A stretch of 64,000 nt of DNA from Variovorax sp. PAMC28562 (GTDB taxonomy: Bacteria > Pseudomonadota > Gammaproteobacteria > Burkholderiales > Burkholderiaceae_C): the NCBI RefSeq assembly GCF_014303735.1, contig NZ_CP060296.1, positions 3,803,501-3,867,500 of the forward strand. The letters are read 5' to 3'. The notes beneath the pieces were generated by a model, which worked only from the letters and a program-made list of their open reading frames with translations, had not been told where the DNA came from and did no database searches. The position numbers and the translations under genes are program-made. Below are positions 37,199-45,272 of the stretch, one piece after another (position 1 is the stretch's first letter; each line of letters begins with the position of its first letter).

Positions 37199-38236
37199 TT
37201 ACTTGGCCTTGGGCTCGCTCTTGGCGTCGTAGCGTTTAGACCATTCGGCCAGCGTCGCAGCGCGGCCCGCAGCGGCCTTGTCGAAGTCGAGCTTGATCAA
37301 ACGTGACTCGTAGTCGGCCGGGATGTTTGCCAGCTTGGGCGCCACGCCCGGCTGCGCTGTGATCGCGAAGTTCTTGCCGTAGAGGATCATCGCGTCCTTC
37401 GACGAAGCCCAGTCGGCGAGCTTCTTCGAAGCTTCAAGCTTTTTGGTGCCCTTGTAGATCGCGAAGCCTTCGAGGTCCCAACCGAGGCCTTCCTTCGGGA
37501 ACACCAGGTCGATCGGTGCGCCCTTGGTCTTGTTCATGTGTGCGCGGTATTCGAACGAAATGCCCGCCACGTATTCACCGGCCGACGCCATGGTGCACGG
37601 CTTGGACCCCGAGTGCGTGTATTGGCCGATGTTCTCGTGCAGCGCGTCCATGAACTTCCAGCCACCGCCCTTGCCGCCGTCGTCGCCCCACATCTGCAAC
37701 CACGACACGACGTCGAGGTAACCAGTCCCTGAAGAGGCGGGATTGGGCATCACGACCTGGCCCTTGTAGATTGGGTTGGTCAGGTCTTTCCAGGTCGTCG
37801 GGATCGGCAGGTTCTTCTTCTTGGCCTCGACGGTGTTGAAGCAGACCACTGCACCGAACACGTCCATGCCCCACCAAGCCGGTGGCGATGCCTTGTCCCG
37901 GTACTGCGACATGATCGCGTCGAGGTTCAACGGCGCATAGGGCTCGAGCATGCCGTCGCGCTTGAACAGCGCCAGGCTGGTGGCTGCCACACCCCAGATG
38001 GCGTCGGCTTGCGGGTTGGCTTTTTCGGCGAGCAGCTTGGCGGTGATGACGCCGGTCGAATCGCGCACCCACTTGATTTCAATGTTGGGCTCGACCTTGT
38101 TGAATGCTTCCTGGTAGGCCTTCAGCTGGTCGGTTTCGAGCGCGGTGTAAACGGTCAGCTGGGTTTTCTGCGCCCATGCGCCGGCGGCACACGCCAGACC
38201 GAGCAGGCCAACAATCAGGGACTTTGCGAACTTCAT
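37199..38236 (-). CDS. 2-Aminoethylphosphonate-binding periplasmic protein
   Basis: A 345-residue binding protein of the iron/AEP type. The signal peptide is MKFAKSLIVGLLGLACAAGAWAQ (cut before KTQLTVYTALE). Conserved parts are WVRDSTGVITAKLLAEKANP, DAIWGVAATSL, PAWWGMDVFGAVVCFN and NPASSGTGYLDV. It captures 2-aminoethylphosphonate or a close analogue for the transporter. It heads the minus-strand operon, 164 bases from the divergent GntR regulator gene, with an operator-like repeat in between. Confidence 0.9.
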   Translation of the reverse strand: MKFAKSLIVGLLGLACAAGAWAQKTQLTVYTALETDQLKAYQEAFNKVEPNIEIKWVRDSTGVITAKLLAEKANPQADAIWGVAATSLALFKRDGMLEPYAPLNLDAIMSQYRDKASPPAWWGMDVFGAVVCFNTVEAKKKNLPIPTTWKDLTNPIYKGQVVMPNPASSGTGYLDVVSWLQMWGDDGGKGGGWKFMDALHENIGQYTHSGSKPCTMASAGEYVAGISFEYRAHMNKTKGAPIDLVFPKEGLGWDLEGFAIYKGTKKLEASKKLADWASSKDAMILYGKNFAITAQPGVAPKLANIPADYESRLIKLDFDKAAAGRAATLAEWSKRYDAKSEPKAK

Positions 38237-38348
38237 TTAAGGGGCTCCTGGATCTAAAGAAAATCGAAGATGGACTCTGCCGGACCGACACGACATATTC
38301 GTGACACGAAGGCAAAGCAAAATCGGGGCCCGATCGAAAACTTAGTTT

Positions 38349-38374
38349 ATTGTCTTTTGTAAATTGTAGACAAT
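38349..38374. promoter_or_regulatory. Probable GntR operator in the phosphonate divergent promoter region
   Basis: ATTGTC (38349-38354) and GACAAT (38369-38374) are inverted. The second half also forms its own palindrome ATTGT-AG-ACAAT (38363-38374). TTGT-n-ACAA is the usual shape for FCD-type GntR regulators. It lies 27 bases before the regulator start and about 113 bases from the binding-protein start, so it could control both directions. Confidence 0.6.
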
Positions 38375-38400
38375 CTCGAATGACTAACCTACGATCGATC

Positions 38401-39153
38401 ATGGTCAAAAAGATATCCAGCAGTCCCGCCATCGCACAGCTTCAGGGCAATTCGCTCGCGAATCTGGTGCAGGTCGAGATCGAACGCATGATTCTGGATG
38501 GCGAGTTGTCGTCGGGTTCCAAGCTGACGGAAGCCACGCTGGCAGAGCAACTCGGCGTATCGCGCGGCCCGGTGCGCGAAGCTTTTCGCATGCTCGAGGA
38601 AGCTGGATTGGTTCGTACCGAAAAGAACCGCGGCGTGTTCGTGCGCGATGTGCCGATCGAAGAAGCGCTGGAGATCTTCGAATTGCGCGCCGTCTTGGAT
38701 CTTCATGTGGGACGCAAACTTGCGGAAGGGATCAGCACCGCAGAAGTCCGCGAGTTGCGCCAGCTGACCGACGCCATGGACCAGGCCGTGAAGGCCGACA
38801 ACGCGCACGACTACCACCGCTTCAACCTGAAGTTCCATGACCGCTTGCTCGAACTCGCCGGCAATACCAAGCTCACGTCGACGTATCGCAAGCTGGTCAA
38901 CGAACTCTCGCTGTTCCGACGCCAGAACCTCACCAACGAATCGATGACGGTCTACTCGCGGGAGCATCGTTTGATCGTTAAGACCATCGCAGCGGGCGAG
39001 CCTGAGGCAGCCGGCCAGGCGATGTACCAGCATGTGATGAACAGCCGCGAACGCACCCTGCGCAACTACGAGGCCAAGCAGGCAGACGCATTGAAGGCTG
39101 CGGTCCTGAACGCTGGCAATGCAGTTAAATCGAACGCCACCGTGGAGGCCTGA
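38401..39153 (+). CDS. GntR family regulator of phosphonate use (FCD subfamily)
   Basis: A 250-residue regulator. The winged helix has EIERMILDGELSSGSKLTEATLAEQLGVSRGPVREAFRMLEE. The FCD ligand domain (ELRAVLDLHVGRKLAEG, then HDYHRFNLKFHDRLLELAGNTKL, then EHRLIVKTIAAGEPEAA) has the His residues that often bind a metal. It is divergent from the uptake/breakdown operon and three bases ahead of the HD oxygenase gene. ATG 38401 is preferred; ATG 38380 is in frame but overlaps the operator-proximal region. Confidence 0.9.
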   Translation: MVKKISSSPAIAQLQGNSLANLVQVEIERMILDGELSSGSKLTEATLAEQLGVSRGPVREAFRMLEEAGLVRTEKNRGVFVRDVPIEEALEIFELRAVLDLHVGRKLAEGISTAEVRELRQLTDAMDQAVKADNAHDYHRFNLKFHDRLLELAGNTKLTSTYRKLVNELSLFRRQNLTNESMTVYSREHRLIVKTIAAGEPEAAGQAMYQHVMNSRERTLRNYEAKQADALKAAVLNAGNAVKSNATVEA

Positions 39154-39156
39154 CCC

Positions 39157-39705
39157 ATGGCACTGACACTGCAAGACATCGACACGCTCTTTACTCGCCA
39201 CGGCGCCGCGCAATACAGCGGCGAGCCGGTCACGCAGCTCGAACATGCACTTCAAAGCGCCTACCTCGCAGAACAGGCCGGTGCCGACGACGAACTGGTG
39301 ACGGCTGCCTTGCTGCACGACCTCGGCCACCTGCTCAACGACCAGGGCGAGACGCCGAGCCTGCGCGGCGTCGACGATGTGCACCAGTACTTCGCCCTTC
39401 CCTTTCTTCGCGGCGTGTTCGGCGAGCGCGTGCTGTGCGCGATCAAGTGGCACGTCGATGCAAAGCGCTACCTGTGTGCGACGCGACGCGACTATTGGGC
39501 CAGCCTGTCGGCCGACTCCAAGCGCAGCCTCACGTTGCAAGGCGGCGTCTTTTCAGCCGAGCAGGCGGCGCAGTTCATCGCGCAAGAGAACGCGCCCGAG
39601 GCGGTGCAATTGCGACTGTGGGACGACCAGGCCAAATCAGCCGACCTGGTCACTCCACCGCTGGCGCACTACCTCGCGCGCGCCCGCCGCTGCATGGTTC
39701 ATTGA
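39157..39705 (+). CDS. Phosphonate-associated HD-domain oxygenase (PhnZ-like)
   Basis: A 182-residue HD-domain protein. LEHALQSAYLAEQAGADDELVTAALLHDLGHLL supplies the first His and the HD pair, and LCAIKWHVDAKRYLCATRRDYW supplies further metal ligands. In the characterised PhnZ the di-iron centre cleaves (R)-1-hydroxy-2-aminoethylphosphonate to glycine and phosphate. The hydroxylase PhnY that makes this substrate is not in the window. It follows the regulator gene by three bases and overlaps the exporter gene. Confidence 0.88.
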   Translation: MALTLQDIDTLFTRHGAAQYSGEPVTQLEHALQSAYLAEQAGADDELVTAALLHDLGHLLNDQGETPSLRGVDDVHQYFALPFLRGVFGERVLCAIKWHVDAKRYLCATRRDYWASLSADSKRSLTLQGGVFSAEQAAQFIAQENAPEAVQLRLWDDQAKSADLVTPPLAHYLARARRCMVH

Positions 39706-40604
39706 ACACCGTCGCACCGGTGGTGCTCGCTGCAGGACTGACCGCGCCGATCGTGCTCGCCGTGCTGTTCGGCGCGCTGCTGCACGCCAGTTGGAACGCG
39801 CTCATCAAGTCGGGCCGCGACAAGCAGCTCGACACGGCGCTGATCCACAGTCTCGGCTTTTTTCTGGCTTTGCCGCTGCTGCTCTACATCGGATTGCCGA
39901 GCGCGACGTCATGGCCTTACATCGCCACGTCGACGGCCATCCATCTCGGCTATTACATCGCGCTGGCCGGTGCTTACCGGCATGGCGATCTCGGCCTCAC
40001 CTATCCCTTGATGCGTGGCACCGCGCCTCTGCTGGTCGCGCTCGGGAGCTTCACCTTCATTGGCGAGCGGCTGTCGCTGGTAGCGTGGATCGGTGTCGCC
40101 GTCGTCTGCGCCGGCGTGCTCACACTCGGGCTGTCACGGTCGGCGCTGCACGTCGGCGACGAGTCGCAGCGACGCAAGGCGCTGACCTTTGCGCTCTGCA
40201 ACGCGGCCATCATCGCGCTCTACACGGTGGTTGACGGTATCGGCGTGCGCGCCTCCGGCAATGCGCTGGCCTACGTCGCAGCGCTGTTCCTGTTCGATGG
40301 CATTCCGTACCTGCTGCTGGTCACGTGGCAGCGGCCCGCCGCGCAACGCGGTGCAGCACTGCGCTACATGGCGGGCCGCTGGAAGCTCGCTTCTGTCGGC
40401 ACGCTGGCGTCGCTCGGCAGCTATGCGATCGCGCTGTGGGCCATGACGCGTGCACCGGTGGCGCTGGTCGCCGCGCTGCGCGAAACCTCGGTGCTGTTCG
40501 CAGCCGTCATAGGGACGCTATTGCTGCGCGAGCCCTTCGGCTGGCAGCGCGCCATCGGCACCGTGGTCGTGGTGTGCGGAGTGATCGCGCTGCGCTTCGG
40601 CTGA
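39702..40604 (+). CDS. EamA family transporter linked to the phosphonate cluster
   Basis: A roughly 300-residue membrane protein with about ten helices in two EamA repeats (FGALLHASWNALIKSGRDKQLD, then the second half from LTFALCNAAIIALYTVVDGIG). The end has ALVAALRETSVLFAAVIGTLLLREPFG, a common motif. TTG at 39702 overlaps the HD-gene stop (TTGA), although GTG at 39720 is an equally possible start. The operon position suggests export of a phosphonate-related amine or uptake of a by-product, which is inference. Confidence 0.85.
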   Translation: MNTVAPVVLAAGLTAPIVLAVLFGALLHASWNALIKSGRDKQLDTALIHSLGFFLALPLLLYIGLPSATSWPYIATSTAIHLGYYIALAGAYRHGDLGLTYPLMRGTAPLLVALGSFTFIGERLSLVAWIGVAVVCAGVLTLGLSRSALHVGDESQRRKALTFALCNAAIIALYTVVDGIGVRASGNALAYVAALFLFDGIPYLLLVTWQRPAAQRGAALRYMAGRWKLASVGTLASLGSYAIALWAMTRAPVALVAALRETSVLFAAVIGTLLLREPFGWQRAIGTVVVVCGVIALRFG

Positions 40605-40608
40605 AGCG

Positions 40609-40627
40609 AAGCGCGATCGTCGCGCGC
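40609..40627. terminator. Hairpin between convergent genes
   Basis: GCGCGA and TCGCGC form six perfect pairs around TCG between the stops of the EamA and decarboxylase genes. There is no T-run, so termination by itself is unproven. Confidence 0.3.
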
Positions 40628-40631
40628 CCGG

Positions 40632-42950
40632 TCAGTCCGACGCCGTGACAGCAGCAACAGGTGCTGCGACGCAATCCGCGTAGTAGCGCTTCTTGCCCGT
40701 CTCGTCGATCTTCGCCACCAGACCGTGGATATCGGTTTCGAAACCCGGGCACTCGGTGTTGAACTCGCGCGCAAAACGCAGGTAGTCGACGATCTTCTTG
40801 TTGAAGACCTCACCCGGAATGAGCAACGGGATGCCCGGTGGGTAGGGCGTGATCAGGCTCGTCGTGATGCGGCCCTCGAGGAAGTCGATCTCGACGCGCT
40901 CGGTCTTGCGGTGCGCGATATGCGCGAAGGCATCGCTCGGCTTCATGGCAGGCGTCAGGTCGCTCAGGTACATCTCGGTGGTGAGCTTGGCCACGTCGAA
41001 GCGCGCATAGAGCTTGTGTATGTGTTGGCACAACTCGCGCAGGCCGAGGCGCTCGTAGCCCGGATGACTCTGGCAGAACTCAGGGAGGATGCGCCACATC
41101 GGCTGATTGCGCGCGTAGTCGTCCTTGAACTGCTGCAGCGCCGTGAGCAGCGTGTTCCAGCGGCCCTTGGTGATGCCGATGGTGAACATGATGAAGAAGC
41201 TGTAGAGCCCGGTCTTCTCGACGATGACCCCGTGCTCGGCCAGAAACTTGGTCACCACGCTGGCCGGGATGCCGGTGTCCGCGAAGTTGCCTTCGAGGTC
41301 GAGGCCGGGCGTGACGATGGTCGACTTGATCGGGTCGAGCATGTTGAAACCATCGGCCAAATCGCCGAAGCCGTGCCAGTTGCGCGGTGACTTCTTGGTC
41401 TTGCGCTTGGCCTCTTTCTCGCCCTTCATGATCCAGTCTTCTGCGCGACCGATGCCTTCGTCGACGAGCTTCTCCGGTCCCCATACCTTGAACCACCAAT
41501 CGTCCTTGCCGAATTCCTCTTCGACCTTGCGCATGGCACGGCGGAAATCGAGCGCCTCCAGGATGCTTTCTTCGACCAGCGCGGTGCCGCCGGGCGGCTC
41601 CATCATGGCGGCGGCTACGTCGCAGCTGGCGATGATCGCGTACTGCGGGCTGGTCGACGAGTGCATCAGGTAAGCCTCGTTGAAGAGGTCACGATCGAGC
41701 GCGCGGTTCTGCGAATCCTGCACCAGCACATGGCTGGCCTGGCTGATGCCCGCCAGCAGTTTGTGGGTCGATTGCGTCGCGAACACCAGCGAATCTTTGG
41801 GCCGCACGCGCCGCTTGCCCATGGCGTGGTAGGCGCCATAGAACGGATGGAACGCCGCATGCGGTAGCCAGGCCTCGTCGAAATGCAGCGTATCGACATA
41901 GCCGTCGAGCATGTTCTTGATGGTCTCGGTGTTGTAGATCACACCGTCGTAGGTCGACTGCGTGAGCGTCATCACGCGCGGCTTCACGGTCTCGGGGTCG
42001 CGGTCTTTCAACAGCGGGTTCGCCTTGATCTTGGCCTTGATCGCGCTCTTCTCGAACTCGCTCTTGGGTATCGGTCCGATGATGCCGAAGTGGTTGCGCG
42101 TGGGCTTCATGAAGACGGGGATCGCGCCCGTCATGATGATCGCGTGCAGGATGGATTTATGGCAGTTGCGGTCGACCACCACCACGTCGTCGGGCGCCAC
42201 CGTGTGGTGCCACACCATCTTGTTGCTGGTGCTGGTGCCGTTGGTCACGAAGAAGCAATGGTCGGCGTTGAAGATGCGCGCCGCATTGCGCTCGCTGGCC
42301 GCCACCGGGCCGGTGTGGTCGAGCAACTGCCCCAGCTCTTCGACCGCGTTGCAGACGTCGGCACGCAACATGTTCTCGCCGAAAAACTGATGGAACATGC
42401 GTCCCACCGGGCTCTTCAAGAACGCCACGCCGCCCGAGTGGCCCGGGCAATGCCACGAGTACGAACCGTCCTCGGCGTAGTCGATCAGCGCCTTGAAGAA
42501 CGGCGGCTGCACGCCCTCCAGATAGCTCTTGGCTTCGCGGATGATGTGGCGCGCCACGAACTCCGGCGTGTCCTCGAACATGTGGATGAACCCGTGCAAC
42601 TCGCGCAGGATGTCGTTGGGAATGTGACGCGCCGTCTTGGTTTCGCCGTAGATGTAGATCGGCACGTCGGCGTTCTTGCGCCGCACCTCTCCGATGAAGG
42701 TGCGCAGATTGAGTACCGCAGGATCGAGGTCGGGGCCAACGGTGAACTCCTCGTCGTCGATCGACAGGATGAACGCGCTGGCGCGGCTTTGCTGCTGCGC
42801 GAACTGGCTCAGGTCGCCGTAGCTCGTCACGCCCAGCACCTCGAAGCCCTCGCCGACGATCGCTTCCGCCAATGCGCGAATGCCAAGGCCCGAGGTGTTC
42901 TCGGCGCGGTAGTCCTCGTCGATGATGACAATCGGAAAACGAAATTTCAT
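40632..42950 (-). CDS. Arginine/lysine/ornithine decarboxylase (fold III, PLP)
   Basis: A 772-residue PLP enzyme that decarboxylates a basic amino acid to a polyamine precursor or for acid resistance. The N-terminus (FPIVIIDEDYRAENTSGLGIRALAEAI) is the receiver-like wing domain. The PLP region has DEAWLPHAAFHPFYG, and the Schiff-base Lys is in TQSTHKLLAGISQASHVL. The C-terminal domain includes RMYLSDLTPAMKPSDAFAHI-like residues. Which amino acid is used cannot be settled by eye. ATG at 42950 is chosen; an upstream in-frame start adds residues without homology. Confidence 0.92.
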   Translation of the reverse strand: MKFRFPIVIIDEDYRAENTSGLGIRALAEAIVGEGFEVLGVTSYGDLSQFAQQQSRASAFILSIDDEEFTVGPDLDPAVLNLRTFIGEVRRKNADVPIYIYGETKTARHIPNDILRELHGFIHMFEDTPEFVARHIIREAKSYLEGVQPPFFKALIDYAEDGSYSWHCPGHSGGVAFLKSPVGRMFHQFFGENMLRADVCNAVEELGQLLDHTGPVAASERNAARIFNADHCFFVTNGTSTSNKMVWHHTVAPDDVVVVDRNCHKSILHAIIMTGAIPVFMKPTRNHFGIIGPIPKSEFEKSAIKAKIKANPLLKDRDPETVKPRVMTLTQSTYDGVIYNTETIKNMLDGYVDTLHFDEAWLPHAAFHPFYGAYHAMGKRRVRPKDSLVFATQSTHKLLAGISQASHVLVQDSQNRALDRDLFNEAYLMHSSTSPQYAIIASCDVAAAMMEPPGGTALVEESILEALDFRRAMRKVEEEFGKDDWWFKVWGPEKLVDEGIGRAEDWIMKGEKEAKRKTKKSPRNWHGFGDLADGFNMLDPIKSTIVTPGLDLEGNFADTGIPASVVTKFLAEHGVIVEKTGLYSFFIMFTIGITKGRWNTLLTALQQFKDDYARNQPMWRILPEFCQSHPGYERLGLRELCQHIHKLYARFDVAKLTTEMYLSDLTPAMKPSDAFAHIAHRKTERVEIDFLEGRITTSLITPYPPGIPLLIPGEVFNKKIVDYLRFAREFNTECPGFETDIHGLVAKIDETGKKRYYADCVAAPVAAVTASD

Positions 42951-43056
42951 GTGCGGGGTCCGGCAGGCAAAAGAGCCGCGAAGTGTAAGGAATTCGCGTG
43001 ACGGCTGCCGGACCATCTATCAGACAATAGGGGCCAACAACAACGAAGAGGCTTCA

Positions 43057-43482
43057 ATGGCGAACTCATCGGTCTGGTGGCTCATTGCGGGCGCAGCCAT
43101 CGTGCTCGAGTTGCTGTCGGGCACCGTCTACCTTTTGCTGCTGAGCGCGGGCTTCGCTTCGGCTGCCATCGCGGCGCATCTGGGCTTCGGTCTGACCACC
43201 CAAATCATCGTCGCGGCAATCGTCGGCGTAGGCGCCGTGCTTACCTGGCATCTGATTCGACGTGGCCGCCCTGCCCCGCTCGACAGTGCATCGAACCCCG
43301 ACGTGAACATGGACATCGGCGAAAAGGTGCAGGTCGATGCGTGGAACTCCGACGGCACGGCGACGGTCCGCTACCGCGGCGCGCAATGGACCGTGGTGCC
43401 GCGCCCCGGACACACGCCAGCGCCAGGAGAGCATCGCGTGACCGAAGTCATCGGCAGCCGGCTGGTCGTTGACAAGATCTGA
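43057..43482 (+). CDS. NfeD family membrane protein
   Basis: A 141-residue protein with two to three hydrophobic helices (WWLIAGAAIVLELLSGTVYLLLL, then TQIIVAAIVGVGAVLTWHLI). A small OB-fold (KVQVDAWNSDGTATVRYRGAQWTVV) follows. This is the short NfeD type usually encoded with a stomatin-like partner, as here 26 bases downstream. The pair is thought to act in membrane microdomain quality control. ATG 43057 fits the hydrophobic start. Confidence 0.9.
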   Translation: MANSSVWWLIAGAAIVLELLSGTVYLLLLSAGFASAAIAAHLGFGLTTQIIVAAIVGVGAVLTWHLIRRGRPAPLDSASNPDVNMDIGEKVQVDAWNSDGTATVRYRGAQWTVVPRPGHTPAPGEHRVTEVIGSRLVVDKI

Positions 43483-43508
43483 AAAACATAAACCCAAGGA
43501 GATAGCAG

Positions 43509-44441
43509 ATGGATTACGCAGTCCCCCTCGTCATATTGATCATCGCGGTGATCTTCATCAGCCAGTCCGTGAAGTTCGTGCCGCAGCAAAACGCCTGGGT
43601 GCGCGAGCGCCTCGGCAAGTACCACAGCACGATGACGCCTGGCGCCAACTTCCTTATTCCGTTCATCGACAAGGTCGCCTACAAGCACAGCCTGAAAGAA
43701 ATCCCGCTCGACGTACCGAGCCAGATCTGCATCACGCGCGACAACACGCAGCTGCAGGTCGACGGCATCCTGTACTTCCAAGTGACCGACCCGATGCGCG
43801 CGAGCTACGGTTCTTCGAACTACATCATGGCGGTGACGCAGCTGGCGCAAACATCGTTGCGTAGCGTGATCGGCAAACTGGAGCTCGACAAGACATTCGA
43901 GGAGCGCGACATCATCAACGCGCAAGTGGTGCAAGCCATCGACGAGGCCGCGCTCAACTGGGGCGTGAAGGTGCTGCGCTACGAGATCAAGGACCTGACG
44001 CCTCCAAAGGAAATTTTGCTGGCCATGCAGGCGCAGATCACCGCCGAGCGCGGCAAGCGCGCGCTCATCGCTGCCTCCGAAGGTCGTCGACAAGAGCAGA
44101 TCAACATCGCCACCGGCGAGCGCGAGGCTTTCATCGCGCGCTCCGAAGGCGAGAAGCAGGCGCAGATCAATAACGCCCAGGGCGAGGCGGCTGCCATCAC
44201 CGCAGTCGCTGATGCAACGGCTTTTGCCATCGAGCGTGTTGCCGCTGCAATCCGCCAGCCGGGCGGTGAACAAGCTGTGCAGCTGAAGGTGGCCGAGCGC
44301 GCAATCGATGCCTACAGCAAGGTAGCAGCCGATTCGAAGACCACGCTGATCGTGCCCAGCAACATGACCGAGACCTCGGCGCTCATCGCATCGGCTATGC
44401 GAATGGTGCAAGCCGCAAAAACCAGTCCCGGAGCCGGTTAG
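43509..44441 (+). CDS. SPFH/stomatin-like membrane protein (QmcA-like)
   Basis: A 310-residue protein with an N-terminal helix (PLVILIIAVIFISQSVKFV). A Band 7/SPFH domain follows (VPQQNAWVRERLGKYHSTMTPGANFLIPFIDKV, then DVPSQICITRDNTQLQVDGILYFQVTDP). A long heptad-like region, AEREGEKQAQINNAQGEA-type, should be coiled coil. Such proteins oligomerise in the membrane and work with NfeD. GGAG lies seven bases before the ATG. Confidence 0.93.
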   Translation: MDYAVPLVILIIAVIFISQSVKFVPQQNAWVRERLGKYHSTMTPGANFLIPFIDKVAYKHSLKEIPLDVPSQICITRDNTQLQVDGILYFQVTDPMRASYGSSNYIMAVTQLAQTSLRSVIGKLELDKTFEERDIINAQVVQAIDEAALNWGVKVLRYEIKDLTPPKEILLAMQAQITAERGKRALIAASEGRRQEQINIATGEREAFIARSEGEKQAQINNAQGEAAAITAVADATAFAIERVAAAIRQPGGEQAVQLKVAERAIDAYSKVAADSKTTLIVPSNMTETSALIASAMRMVQAAKTSPGAG

Positions 44442-44455
44442 AATCACGGCCTGCT

Positions 44456-44545
44456 GGAGCGGTGGATGAGCGGTTTAAGTCGCACGCCTGGAAAGCGTGT
44501 GAGGGTTAATACCCTCCGCGGGTTCGAATCCCGCCTGCTCCGCCA
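44456..44545 (+). tRNA. tRNA-Ser (GGA)
   Basis: The acceptor stem GGAGCGG pairs with CTGCTCC, with one G-T pair, discriminator G and encoded CCA at 44543-44545. The anticodon loop CTGGAAA gives GGA, which reads UCC and UCU. A long variable arm (GAGGG-TTAAT-ACCCTC type) and the T-loop GGTTCGAATCC confirm a class II serine tRNA. A hairpin terminator follows. No integrase or att-like duplication is seen next to it. Confidence 0.96.
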
Positions 44546-44590
44546 GCGATGCGATTCACGTCGCATCAGGTCATTCCAAAAACCTGCTGA

Positions 44591-44614
44591 AAGCCCCGTT
44601 CGCGGGGCTTTTTT
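44591..44614 (+). terminator. Rho-independent terminator after tRNA-Ser
   Basis: AAGCCCCG and CGGGGCTT form eight perfect pairs around a TTCG tetraloop, followed by TTTTTT. It is 45 bases downstream of the tRNA gene and faces the convergent cytochrome gene. Confidence 0.92.
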
Positions 44615-44634
44615 GCGTCTGGGCTCCGAGGAGC

Positions 44635-45240
44635 CTAGTGGTACTGCGCCATGAAATTTGCCAACGCGCGCAGCTGGTCGTCCGCCAGCGGATACACCAC
44701 ATCGGCCATCGCGGCCACGCCGCCGCCGGTTCGCTTGCCGGCCTTGAAGTCGCGCAACGCCTTGAGCAAATAGTCTTCGCGCTGGTTAGCCGTTCGCGGC
44801 GTTGCCTGGGTGCCCGAATAGTCGTCCTTGTGGCACGAGGCACAGCGGTTTTGTTGCGCCAGTTTGAGGCCGACCGCGTACATCGACTGATCGCCCGAAG
44901 CTGTGGCGCGCGGCGGTGGCGCCATCGCGGCAAAGTGCTTGGACAGCACCCGGATGTCATCGTCGCTCAGACTCGCCGCCAGTGGCTGCATCACCGCGGA
45001 CTTGCGCGTGCCCGTCCTGAAGTAAACGAGTTGCCACTGAAGAAAACTTTCCGGTTGACCTGCCAGCGACGGCGTCTCCGGCATCTGCGAAATGCCGACG
45101 GTGCCATGGCACGCGATGCATGTTTCTGCCTTGGCCGACGCAGCGGGCAGGTCGGCAGCGTGAGCCGCGCCGCTCAACGCAGCTGACGTTGCAAACGCGG
45201 CCAACGCGGCCCACAGCCGCACCGGTGCCATCACACCCAT
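44635..45240 (-). CDS. Diheme cytochrome c (c4-like)
   Basis: A 201-residue periplasmic protein with a signal peptide (cut after AAHA in SGAAHAADLPAA). It has two heme-binding motifs, CIACH and CASCH, each followed by a domain of about 85 residues (VGISQMPETPSLAGQPESFL, then KDDYSGTQATPRTANQREDYL). Met residues in the second halves are candidates for axial ligands. It follows the sugar-dehydrogenase-like gene by 32 bases, so it is probably that enzyme's electron acceptor. Confidence 0.9.
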   Translation of the reverse strand: MGVMAPVRLWAALAAFATSAALSGAAHAADLPAASAKAETCIACHGTVGISQMPETPSLAGQPESFLQWQLVYFRTGTRKSAVMQPLAASLSDDDIRVLSKHFAAMAPPPRATASGDQSMYAVGLKLAQQNRCASCHKDDYSGTQATPRTANQREDYLLKALRDFKAGKRTGGGVAAMADVVYPLADDQLRALANFMAQYH

Positions 45241-45272
45241 CGCTTTACTCCAGCCATTGAGCGCGCCTCTCG

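Noticed and set aside
31573..40604. C-P lyase (phnGHIJKLM) type phosphonate use
   Set aside because: None of the C-P lyase subunits is present. The enzymes here are of the hydrolytic and oxidative aminophosphonate type.
44456..44614. tRNA-Ser as an integration site
   Set aside because: No integrase, no repeated tRNA end and no foreign cargo next to it; the flanking genes look like core chromosome.
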